Below, in pieces: positions 10,913 to 23,600 of a stretch of 64,000 nt of DNA. Below the pieces are notes generated by a model. That model saw only the letters and a list, made by a program, of their open reading frames with translations, did no database searches and was not told where the DNA came from. Position 1 is the first letter of the stretch, and each line of letters starts with the position of its first letter. The DNA is from Liolophura sinensis (lineage: Eukaryota; Mollusca; Polyplacophora; Chitonida; Chitonidae): positions 26,924,667-26,988,666 of the forward strand of contig NC_088296.1 of the NCBI RefSeq assembly GCF_032854445.1, read 5' to 3'. The translations under genes and the position numbers were made by a program.

Positions 10913-11929
10913 TGACGTTAAACGGTCTGGAACATGGTCATCACATAGAATACACAAGGACAATATTAAAGGCTTTCGATATTAAGGGATCTGATTTTTT
11001 TACTAACATTATATCGATCTTTGGTGAAGTCTAAACTGGGAGCCACCGTCTATTTCGTGATATGTTTGTTGTAAACATTGTCACTCCAGGCAATTGGCAG
11101 CGAAATCGGAGGTTTAGCCTAGCACACGGACGACATAGGCTTCGTGTCACAGACTCGAATCTCGTCAGATTCCTCCTCCAGGCTGAGTTGACTTTAAACA
11201 TAAATGAAACTTGTGTTGTGTTCGTATCACGAAACTGTGTAAAATTTGTGTGAGAGACATTTATTGATGAGAGCCGTACATGCTGCTGTTGAAATCGAAA
11301 TTGACTGTGTTCTAGTCTAATTTGTTATTTGGTTTTCTCCGTAATATGCACCAGTTTACCTAAATAACGTTTTAAGGCGTGTGTAATTGTAATCTGTATA
11401 CATCTGATCATGATATATCAGGGTATTTTGCTAAGTTAGATAAAAATCGCATGAGTTCCATAAACACTTGTTTCGTCATCCACCTTCCTTAATTATTACC
11501 TCCGCCGGCACGCGGTAATACACTACTGTCCAGCTATTGTTAGCAGGCGGCTACATGACTGGAGGATACAAAGTTGTCCGCCATTTCATGTCAACGATAA
11601 TTTTGTTAATTCTTAATGCTGTTAAAATTGATCAAACTTCGAATGTGATAATTTTCACGAGCTATTTTGATGTGTTTTTATACACATACATCTACCGCCA
11701 GGCGCGATATATTTATTTGACGTCATGCTTTAATTCTTAATATCTTGATGCATGACTTCTAAATGTGTAACATAAATACTTATCGAGCTTTCTTCTTGCT
11801 AATTTTGTAGCCGTTACGTCAACATCTCGCGCTCATCATGTGGCTTCACAGCTTCATTCCAGCAATAAATCATATCATCATTCACAAGGCACAAGGCGCG
11901 GCTAAACTACACAAGAAGCTGATAGGGTG
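10913..11929. other. No gene seen
   Basis: Unassigned A/T-rich sequence. A 63-codon ORF at 11062-11253 has no recognisable domain and no splice context. Confidence 0.5.
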
Positions 11930-13370
11930 ACCAGGAATTAGACAGAGAAAAAGTACACCCGAGAAGATACAACCCATGTGACATGAGGGCCCGGAATCAG
12001 AAAGAAACAAAACTGTCAACACCTGAGGAAATACAAATCAGGTTGCCTAACATCTTGACCAGGTGTCAGACAGAGAGGAAACGCACCATAGCACAGAAGA
12101 TGGACACATGTGTCATGTAATGTGTGAATCAGGTGTCAGAGGAAACCCAGCACACATGTGAGGACCCAGTATTACATGTAGAAAGAGAGGAAAATCATCT
12201 CTTCTGAGAAGTTACACATCAGGTAATGTGTGGACCCGGTATTAGAGAGAGAGGAAAACCAGCCCTCTCGAGAAGTTGCGCATCATGTAATGTGTGGACC
12301 CCGTATAATAGCGAAAAGGGAAACCAGCTCTCCTGAAAAGTTACACATTATGTATTAAGTGTGGATCCCGTATTAGACAGAGGGGAAAACCAGCTCTCCT
12401 GAGAAGTTACTCATCAGGTACTGTCTGGAACCGGTATTAGAGAGAGAGGAAAACTATCTCTTCTGAGAAGTTACACATCATGTAATGTGTGGACCCAGTA
12501 TAAAAGAGAGGGGAAAACCAGCCCTCCTGAGAAGTTACACATCATGTAATGTGTAGACTCGGTATTAGAGATATTGGAAGACATGCCCTCCTGAGAAGTT
12601 ATACATCAGGTAATGTGTATTAGAGAGAGGGGAAAACCAGCTCTCCTAAGAAGTTACACATCATGTTATGTTATTAGAGAGAGAGGAAAACCAGCTCTTC
12701 TGAGAAGTTACACATTATGTATAAGGCGTGGACCCGTTATTAGAGAGGAAAACCAGCTCTTCTGAGAAGTTACACATCATGTATAATGTGTGCACCCTTT
12801 TTACAGAGAGAGGAAAACCAGCTATCCTGGGAAGTTACACATCAGGTAATGTGTGGACCCGTTATTCGAGAGAGAGGAAACCAGGACTCCTGAGAAGATA
12901 CACATCAGGTAACGTGTGGACCCGTTATTCGGGAGAGAGGAAACCAAGCACTAATGAGAGGAAACCAGGACTCCCGAGAAGATACGCATCAGGTAATGTG
13001 TGGACCCGTTATTAGAGACAAAACCCAGCACTAATGAGAGGAAACCAGCCCTCCTGAGAAGATACACATCAGGTAATGTGTGGACCCGTTATTAGAGACG
13101 AAACCCAGCACTAATGATAGGAAACCAGTCCTCCTGAGAAGATACACATCAGGTAACGTGTGGACCCGTTATTAGAGAGAGAGGAAAACCAGCTCTCATG
13201 AGAAGTTACACATCAGGTAATGTGTGGACCCGTTATTAGAGAGAGAGGAAACCAGCCCTCCTGAGAAGATACACCTCAGGTAACGTGTGGACCCCATATT
13301 AGAGACGAAACCCAGCACTAATGAGAGGAAACCAGCACTACTGATAAGATACACATCAGGTAACTTGAGA
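11930..13370. repeat. Minisatellite of about 62-65 bp units
   Basis: More than 20 units built around GAGAAGTTACACATCAGG, TAATGTGTGGACCCGTTATT and AGAGAGAGGAAAACCAGC. Units are strongly diverged at the left edge (11930-12200) and more uniform at the right, where a variant with AACCCAGCACTAATGAGAGG appears. The 95-codon ORF at 12728-13015 comes from the repeat and is not a gene. Confidence 0.95.
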
Positions 13371-15464
13371 ATGTTGAACATGAAGTTCGTATACGTAAAA
13401 ATTGTGTAACCTTACTACATATGGTTCATAATTTTAAGTGTGTATTCCTACATTTCAGTAGCTCAATCATTCAAACTAGAATTACATAATTCACTATCAT
13501 TCATTTTTATTTCCAATATTTCTCAGTATTTGAAACACAAAGGACAGACAATGCCAAAATATCACTAAATCATACATATAGATGAATATAAATACAACTG
13601 ACATCAAAATAACAGCACGCAGTTGAAATGGCACAATGCGCTAATAGATGACCTCATAATCTTGCCCACAGGTTGTCATAGCCACAGTACTAGTGATGAC
13701 GGCGCTTCTTAAAGTACATCAGGTACAATATAATTAAAAGACGGACAGCACAGAGAGTGAAAAGCAGAGCAGCGACAACCGTGTGATGGCTGGCAAATGG
13801 TCACAGGTAACTGGCCAAATACGGCCTCTGGTCAATTCACCTCCTTCGGGGTTTTATTCTAACTCTTCATGTAAATGCATAAACAGTAGCAATTTACACA
13901 TCCCCTAGCACCATGGCCTTAGCAATTTACGTGAAAAAAAAAAATCCAGTGATGTTAACTGCAATTCATTAGACGTCACTGGTCTAGAATAACTCAAAGT
14001 CAGACTTTCACATTTGGAAATCAAAGATGATTTTCCAGCTGATTTTAGATGGACACTTTGTTGTGTGTTTAAACATACATGTATGGAGATTTTGAAGCAA
14101 AAACAATCTGACAAAGTCACACCTGGCAACATATTAAGCGGTTGGATACATGAGCTACACATCAAGTTGGAGACGAATCGTAGTCTTTGAGGTTAAACTT
14201 AAAATGTAACTATCTACCCATTCTGTAGAACACACATAGTGATAAGTGGCATTACAAGCTGGCTGTGAGTCTCTTACATACAGATAATGTCAGGGTGTAT
14301 GTTATACATGTCAATTTACTTTAAGCACATGTAGGCCTACAGATCTGGGTGAAGTTAATTTAACATAAGAAAAAGACAACCCATGTTGTTCTTATTCATA
14401 CATGTATGCAATAAAAGAGAATTAGCGCTCAGCTGATGTACAACTAAAACTGATCAGGTTTTTGAAAGAAAAATTGTGGACAGGATTGTTTACATCAAAT
14501 TTGAAAAAGAAAATCAAAGAGAAACGGTGCAACAGCTATACACCTATGAGTTCACTGGACTAAGCACATCCAAGCCAAACACTATCTATATTCTGAACAA
14601 AATCCATGAACAACTGACACACACCATACATATAATCAAGGTATACACGTGTATTAAGACAACCATATAATACAGCCAAAACATAGGATTTCCACAGGGT
14701 GAAATTATCACAATGTCATCATATATAATCACCAGATATGGTGTAATACGTACAGGATAGGGATCTACCTGGACAGTGAATACAATGTCCAGTAATGCAT
14801 ATTATTTAACATCACAGCAATTACATGGAAATCTCGTTTAAAGGAAACGACGTAGCACCTCAGCCACTTTTTTAAAGTTTTAAAAAAAGAGATCAGATTC
14901 AGCCATTTAACTTCAAACAAAATGATGACTACAAAATAACAAATGTTTTGTCCCACAAAAATGTTTACAAAATAAATATAAGCCTTTGTCTCACCCAGTA
15001 CACACTTGCATAAAGAGAAGCACTAAATTTTGTTCAAGCACCTCATGTAAATGTAAATCACTTTTGTTGTTGTAAATCAGCTGCAAATTACAGATACTGT
15101 AAACAAAGAACTACATGCACTTACAAACTTACAACTTAACTTTATCTATAATTTATACAGCCATTTGCTTAGTGTTTTGAGATTGTTTTCTGCTAAAATA
15201 AAAATGAAAACAGTGTGCTAAATGTTACACTCAGGTACATCCACCTTGCCAATAGCATATACCTGAGCTATACCTCCACCTATACCTCAGATACACCTCA
15301 GGCATCATCTTTTTACCAACCACAGTACCTCAGATTCACCTTCAATAAACCTCATATACATGTAGGCCTACATCCCCAAGTACATGTATACCTCAGACAC
15401 ACCATCAGATATATGCTACACCGCAGATGTACCTCAAGTATACCTCCAGGACACCTTATTGGTT
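13371..15464. other. No gene seen
   Basis: A/T-rich sequence downstream of the TRIM gene. A region of loosely repeated TACCTCAG/ATACACCTCA words lies at about 15228-15460. No ORF here has protein-like features. Confidence 0.5.
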
Positions 15465-17135
15465 ACACATGCCCGATACGGGCAATTGGGTCCAAGATTT
15501 CTTCCGAACTGAAGTGTAAATGAGCACTCAAAAACACTGGATAAAGCTACCACAAAGACACACTATAAATTTCTGCCCTGCTATTCTGGACCCAGTTAAA
15601 GTATGTCAGAGTTTTATTTGTTTTGCATAGAACTAAAAACCTTCTACCCAGTATTAGTACCTACCCCATGAAGGTTACTGAGGTAACAACATGTTATGAC
15701 TTCACTTCCAGCAACCACAGCTCAAACAAATGGCTGTAATGCTAGGTTGATTTTTTCATATGTTGTAGAGAAAAGTGCAAACTGCATATACAGGTATGGT
15801 ATGGTACCAAATGAAAGTTTAGTAGGAGATTTTAATTTTTGAGGTTGAATCTGACAAATTTCCTGCATAAATAGTAAAGGAAAATCAAAGAAAAAAAATC
15901 AAAAAACCCAATTTTGCCTCATCACCTTTATTGTGATAAGGTCAAGTTGTGAGTGTCTTAACTTAACTGGACTACATTTTGGGTATTTTCCATGGGTTAT
16001 GCCCAACCCTTACAACCCCAAACCTGTTTACATGTACGTACCTCACACCCTATCCCCCTTCCTGCTATTTAAGCAAAATTTCTCCCTCACACTTATAAGG
16101 CTTGTATTTCCAAATTTCTCTTACACAGGTGAGTGTAAGATTGCATTTATTTGACCAGAACTGTTTCAGCATGAATATATTTAGATGTAGCAAATTATTT
16201 TCATCACATATTCTGAAACACCTACATACATGTATGACACTTAGTATAGCAATGCACAATTATGTATTACAATTTTGTTGTATGCAAAGTGACTTTACAA
16301 CATTAAATATGCTAATGTTGTGTTTCAAAATAGGTCTGAAAGTTGATATGCTTCTTATTATTGATGAAATCTGGTTAAATGTGCTGTCGGTGCAACAATA
16401 ATTATAAAAATTTGTTTAGTTTTGTAACTCATTTTTACAGGTACAAGTGGGGATAGGCTTAGCAATTTTTACAGAACTTCTGCACAGCCAAGAAAAAGTG
16501 GTAAAATTTTAGTATCTAAAGACAGTAAGTGTTGCATTTTAAGGAAATACAGGGTAAATGTTCATTTCTGCACATTTTCTTTATGGAACAGAAATTTAAA
16601 CCCAATTCCCCACAAAACATCCTATCCCAAACACTTACATGTAGAGTATCAACCCAGGTGGGCCACTTCCCACAGCCCTGAATTCATATAAAGATATCAC
16701 TAACAAGAAATCTTAAAACTTTGTCCTGTTTATAGGTTAAACATGCGCAATTTAGGAAATTGTGTCGAAGATTTTACTCCAAACTGAAGTGGGACTGAAT
16801 GGAGAAACCTGACACAGACGCATTTAAGTTGTATTTAAGTCTACTTTGCAGCTAACATGTCTAAACAAAATACATCAGAATTTTATTTGTTTTGGATAGA
16901 ACTGAAAACTTTCTCCCCATTGGTAGTACTCACCTCTCTAGAGGTTACCAAGGTAAGAAAATGTTTTGACTTCAGTTTCAATCACAGCAGCGAAAAAAAA
17001 AATTGTAGGTTAGACTGTTGTAAACAAAAGTGCAAGTTGCATGTGGAGATATGACAAATTACCAGGCGAAAGTTAGGGTATATATATTTTTCACGTTGAA
17101 GATTTACTACATAGATATTAAGGAAAATCAATGCT
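15465..17135 (+). repeat. Two diverged copies of a dispersed repeat, about 1,265 bp apart
   Basis: Copy 1 spans about 15465-15890 and copy 2 about 16738-17135. Shared blocks include TTTTATTTGTTTTG(C/G)ATAGA, a GAGGTTAC...AGGTAA palindrome, TTTTGACTTCA-type words and AGGAAAATCAA. A third copy lies on the minus strand at 38085-38215. Each copy holds an imperfect palindrome (15673-15687 and 16943-16957). Confidence 0.75.
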
Positions 17136-17533
17136 CTGGCCTAACCTAAAATATTTTATATAAAGATACTTCTCCCATTTAGTTTTTTTCTTAGGACCTA
17201 AAGTTACATAACACAACAAGAGTTACTCCATGCACCATGTTGACTATATCATGTATTGTCATGTATAAACTGTGACCTGTTTTGCTCAGTGACACTCTTG
17301 ATTATGTTGATTTACAAGTCTCCATTACTAAAAATAAAACTACCCAGTCATTATCTACATGTATTTTGTCTGAAAGAAAACTGACATTGATGTTCAGGAC
17401 AAGTCAGACAGACTGTGTATAACTACACCAAGTTGTAAGCTTGTGACAGATCACTGACCACTTTGCAGAAGAAGCTATACATACTGAATTAGCCACACTG
17501 CTGACATTAACTAAAACATCTACAAACTGGTCA

Positions 17534-17539
17534 TTTATT
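17534..17539 (-). terminator. Polyadenylation signal of the TRIM gene
   Basis: AATAAA on the minus strand, 71 bases past the TGA at 17610-17612. A plausible 3' end for the TRIM transcript. Confidence 0.6.
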
Positions 17540-17609
17540 TTTTTAAAAAAGAGTCTATTCAACAACATGTAATACTATGGAAAAGATGTACTGAATAATT
17601 ACCCGATGG

Positions 17610-20600
17610 TCAGGAAGTGCTTATCATATCACGGAGAACTTGAGGCAGAGTTGCACAGTCACCCGTTACCAGACGAGCAGACACAGATCCAGACGCGACA
17701 CCAAACTCAACCCATGGCACGAGAGGCTCTGTGACGATAACACCACTGACTGTGCCTATTACCTGGTTGTTGTCACAGCCCAGGACTGTCAGTGTGTGTT
17801 CATCACAGTCCAGGTACACACCCAGGTGATGAGGTCGTGTGTAACGTCTGCACTGTCGATAGCCAGGTTTGATCTCACCACCACTGTGACTATAACACTC
17901 GACCTCATCACCACGGTACATCATCCCAATGTACCAGGTGTTACGGCCACCGTCTGTCTCCTCACTCACACCACGGCTCTCCTGTGTCACTCCTACACCA
18001 CAGTAACAGTCATGTGAACAGGTGATGTGTATCTCCCAGTAGTACCTGCCCGTGTGGTGACGCCCGTCTGTCACAGCTCTCCACCACCACTCGGACAAGC
18101 CCTTACCCTTTATCACACAGCCGCTGTCAGTGATTCTCAGCTTCCTGTCGTCTGTCTCTGTGAATCTCAGCGTCGGCTCTGCAAAAACACAACAGAAGCA
18201 GCATGAACAACAGAAAATCATCAACACACGCTGTGAGACTGAGGTGTAAATACCTGTACACATACCGTAGTTTTACCTTCTCAACACAATCTCTTGGACT
18301 AAAATGACACATATCGCTGGTATGAATGTAATTTATACACGGATCTCTGTCATTTTCAGCCAGTTTAAGAGTTGAGTTTCGACAAGAACTGGATCCATCA
18401 CTAAATGACGGGTACGACACAGACCAAGTACTGGGTTAAAATACAGACTTTTAACGCTCTAATTTGTTTGAAGCTTATCACTTACAACAAGAACAATACC
18501 TTCCTCTATCCGACACAGGGTTTTAGTTGTCAGTTATAGCACATATGAGCACACAATTCACTATGAAGCTGTAGTAGGCCTGTTGGTGTAACGAGCTACC
18601 GAAGCCGTCCGTGTAGTAGGGGAGGTAACTCGCCACACATAACCTCCCAAGTAACATTGCCCCAAAGACTATTTAATCCATCAGAATAATTAGTAGTAAA
18701 AAAGTATTGCATTCAGTTTTCGTCAATAGATTTTTTAAAAGAGAGTTAATATATTTAAATATTAAAAACAAACTTTTATCAAGCGAGGAAATACATCTAG
18801 GTCAACAATTTTTTCTATATACATAATGGAATCTTTTACCCTTTATTATTGATAATGAAACAAATATGAGGGTTGTTTTCTCTCTGAAATAAGTGTTTGA
18901 CTACATTTGAATCTAGCAAATAATGGTGAGTTTTTACTTGGATACTTGTTTAATAATTAAGAGACATGACATATATTCTGTTATCAGATATATGTGTTAA
19001 ATATTCCAGGTCTAGACACTGAGGGATTGGTTACAATACGTTATCTGTTCTGTACACCTGGTAGTTTGTCCATATGGTTTAAATATCACTCAGACACTCA
19101 GGGGTACAATATGTTACCTGTTCTGTTCTAACAGTACATCTACTGGTTTGTCCACATAGGGTAAATATCACTCAGACACTCAGGGGTACAATATGTTACC
19201 TGTTCTGTTCTAACAGTACATCTACTGGTTTGTCTACATGGGGTAAATATCACTCAGACACTCAGGGGTACAGTATCTTATTTATTCTGTCCTAACAGTA
19301 CACCTGCTGGTTTGTACACCTGGAAGGCATGCTGGCTTCCTCTCCGGCCGTAAGTAGGAAGGTTATCTTTCTTGCCAACCATTTGCTTGCCTGACATTAG
19401 TTTGTATCTTTCTTGCTCATCATTTGCATGCCTGACATTAGTTTGTATCTGCTTTTGCCCACACTATTGCATGCCTCACATTAGTTTGTATCTTTCTTGC
19501 CCTCCATTTGCATGCCTCACATTAGTTTGTATCTTTCTTGCCTATCATTTGCATGCCTCACATTAGTTTGTATCTGTTTTTGCCCACACTAATGCATGCC
19601 TCACATTAGTTTGTATCTGTTTTTGGCAAACACTATTGCATGCCTCACATTAGTTTGTATCTGTTTTTGCCAACACTAATGCATGCCTCACATTAGTTTG
19701 TATCTGTTTTTGCCCACACTATTGCATGCCTCACATTAGTTTGTATCTGTTTTTGCCCACACTATTGCATGCCTCACATTAGTTTGTATCTGTTTTTGCC
19801 CACACTATTGCATGCCTCACATTAGTTTGTATCTGTTTTGCCCACATTATTGCATGCCTCACATTAGTTTGTATCTGTTTTTGCCCACACTATTGCATGC
19901 CTCACATTAGTTTGTGTCTTTCTTACCCTCCATTTGCATGCCTCACATTAGTTTGTATCTTTCTTGCCCTCCATTTGCATGCCTCACATTAGGTTGTATC
20001 TTTTTTGGCCACCTTATTGCATGCCTCACATTAGTTTGTGTCTTCCTTGCCCAATATTTGCATGCCTCACATTAGTTTGTATCTTTTTCACCACACTATT
20101 ACATGTCACACATTAGTTTGTATATTTGTTGCCCACCCTATTGCATGCCTCACATTAGTTTGTATCTGTTTTGCCCACCTTATTGCTTGCATCACATTAG
20201 TTTGTATCATTTTTGCCCACACTATTGCATGCCTCACATTAGTTTGTATCTGTTTTGCCCACCTTATTGCTTGCATCACATTAGTTTGTATCTGTTTTGC
20301 CCACCTTATTGCTTGCATCACATTAGTTTGTATCATTTTTGCACACGCTATTGCATGCATCACATTAGTTTGTATCTGTTTTTGCCCACCCTGTTGCATG
20401 CCTCACACTAGTTTGTATCATTTTGCCCACGCTACTGCATGTCTCTCATGAGTTAGTATCTGTTTTGCCCACCTTATTGCATGCCTCACATTAGTTTGTA
20501 TCGGGTTTGCCCACCTCATTGCATGCCTCACATTAGTTTGTATCGGGTTTGCCCACCTCATTGCATGCCTCACATTAGTTTGTATCGGGTTTGCCCACCT

Positions 20601-23600
20601 CATTGCATGCCTCACATTAGTTTGTGTCTGTCTTGCCTGATATTTGCATGCCTCACATTAATTTGTATGATTTTGCCCACACTATCGCATGCCACACATT
20701 AGTTTGTATCTGTTTTGCCCACCCTTTTGCATGCCTCACATTAGTTTATATCTATTTTTGCCTACCCTATTGCATGCCACACCTTAGTTTGTATCTGTTT
20801 TGCTCACGCTGTTGCATGCCTCACATTAGTTTGTATCTGTTTTGCCCACTCTATTGCATGCCTCACAGTAGTTTGTATCTGTTTTGCCCACCCTTTTGCA
20901 CGCCTCACATTTTAGTTTATATCTGTTTTTGCCCACCTTATTGCATGCTACACGTTAGTTTGTATCTGTTTTGCCCACCATTTTGCATACCTCACATTAT
21001 TTTGTATCTGTTTTGCCCACCCTATTGCATGCCTCACATTAGTTTGTATCTTTTTTTGCCCACCTTATTGCATGCCACACGTTAGTGTGCACTTTTTTTC
21101 CCTACCCTAATGCATGATTCATATCATTTTGTATCTTTTGTGAACACCCTAATACATGCCTCATCTTAGTTTGTATCTGTTGTGGACACCTCAATGGATG
21201 ACTGACATCAGTTTATATTTTGTACACACTCTAATACATGCCTCATCTTAGTTTGTATCTGTTGTGGACACCTCAATGGATGACTGACATCAGTTTATAT
21301 TTTGTACACACTCTAATACATGCCTTACCTTAGTTTGTGTGTTCTGTGCACACCCTACAGTATAACTCAAATTTGTTTGTGTCTTCTAGGCACATCCTAC
21401 TGTATACCTCACATGAGTTCGTGTCTTCTGGTCACTGTGAGATATACAGTAGGGTGCACTGTACACCTTGTATTACCCTGTGTCTTTTGCTTCTCTTCTC
21501 ACTTTCGTGTCTCTTTGAATACTGTTCATTTTCTTGGTGCACCCTGCTGTATTACAGCTCATATGGGTTTGTTTCCTTAACACAATGTATCGTGTGTTTT
21601 TCGCACACACACAGCTGTGCGCCTTGTCCATTTTATGTTTGTGTCTTTGATGAACATACTAATGTAAACCCTACAGTCGTTTATGTCCTCTGAGCACACT
21701 CTACTGTATACCTTTTATACATATAAGAACCTACTTGTGACACGTAGGCGTGACATTTGTCCACCGACTGCTGCTTTTAAGTCCTGACTTCCTTGCATTG
21801 TCTCTTTGACTGTCACGTGTCTAGGGAAGACAATGTCACGTTGTACAAAATCTAGAAGTTTCTGTTGGTTGACTTCATGTTTCTCCAGATCAGCTCTTAT
21901 CTCATTCAGCTGGTCATCGATTCTGTCAGAAGAGGAGAGAAAACAAGAAGACTCAGTCGTGTGGTAATCTTGTGTACCACGCAGTTATGAGAATGTCATG
22001 ATGTACTCTTCCCAGTAGATTAGATCTGATTTGCCTGGACAAACGTATGTTTGAAAATGATATATATTTTAAACTTGGATCATGTTTTGGACAACTACAG
22101 TGCTGGTAGTGAGTGTTACAGAAACATATCTGCCGGCAATGGTCACGTGCACATGTATAACAAACCTAGCGAGATACAACTCATATATACATACGTTTTG
22201 GTGAAGCCCGTAGAACCCTGTCAAAAAACAGAATTGAAAACACATATACAATGATGTAGAGATGATTACCGAAACGGAGATACTGTAACCATACTTTGAC
22301 CTCAACACGTAACAATAACACGGTTGGAACTGAAATGTCTTACCTGTCAAAGTACACAGGTACCTCAACTTGAGGCTTTTACCTCAAACATTTAGACCAT
22401 TCCCTGATCTATTACACAGTCCACATCAGCTCTCAATTCCGCTTAATAAATTCCATGGTGTTTCATACAAAGCAATTTTTCCGCAAAGATCTGTTTACAT
22501 ACAAACCTTGTTAATGAAAAACATTATAGTTTGACATTACATACAACTACTTTACTGCTTTAATGGGACAGTGACTCTGTTGTGGGTAGAAAAGTGGACA
22601 GCAGCCGGAGGGTAACACTGAGAAAAATAAAGCTTTAATAGATCTGGCAGCATGAAATCCATTTGAACACATGATAACAGTATCTAAAGGTGACTGGATC
22701 ATCTGGAGTTGAGGCAGCTGAACCAGTACTAGAGATTGTGCAGGTCTGACTTACCTTTAAAAACTCGACGTCCATTGACGCTAATAAATCTTTGGAATCT
22801 TGTACCATCCTCTCAATTTCCTGGGCCTGTAGCTGGAAATGTTTGAGTATAGCACTACACTCCACACTCCACTGTGAATAGCGGGTTTTTATGCCATCTA
22901 AAGAGTGCTGTCTCCAGGCTTGTAAAGATTCCAAGGCTGCACAATAAGCCTTTTCTACCGCCTGAGTGTGAAGTTCCTGGTTTTCCTGCCAGACAGAAAT
23001 TCGTTTATTCCAACATCCGGACCTTCTTGTGTTCAATAAGTTATATATGTAAGCGTGACAGGGTGAAGTATAAGCGCTACTCAACTGTGTCTACAATGCA
23101 CCTCCGGGATAGAGGGGATTTCCCTTTAGACCAGTGATGTACATGCAAGTGTCGAATCAAAACCCAAAGGTACGTGGTTCAATCGTGCGATCACAACTGA
23201 TGCTCCGAGCAGGGCGAGATGGTGAAGCCTTAGATCCTTCGGACAGTATCTCAGATACCTGGGACTGGTTCAAACCCGGAGGTTGTTGCCCCACTACATC
23301 TATATATATTATAGATTTTATTATGACAGTGTATGATAGGCGATGATATATCAAATGCAGCCTTTGGTCTTAGGTGGGCATATCGCGTGTGTGGGCATAT
23401 CGCGTGTGTGTCAATGAGAAGAAAGTCATATTAATAATACGGTAGTCTGATTGGATAAACCAGAAATGGGTAAAATAGACTCGTCCTTCACGCAAATAAA
23501 TCCCCGCCTCAGTCCATGCATTACCCTGTTCACGTCCTTATAAAAAGTCGTAACGGTTATGGTTTAACTCTTTGATTGTAATTGACATATATATCATATG

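Noticed and set aside
17640-18017. 125-codon plus-strand ORF
   Set aside because: It is antisense to the TRIM SPRY exon, which has clear homology and splice sites on the minus strand.
20038-20702. Long ORFs on both strands through the 43-bp array
   Set aside because: They follow the repeat unit, occur on both strands and have no splice or start context.
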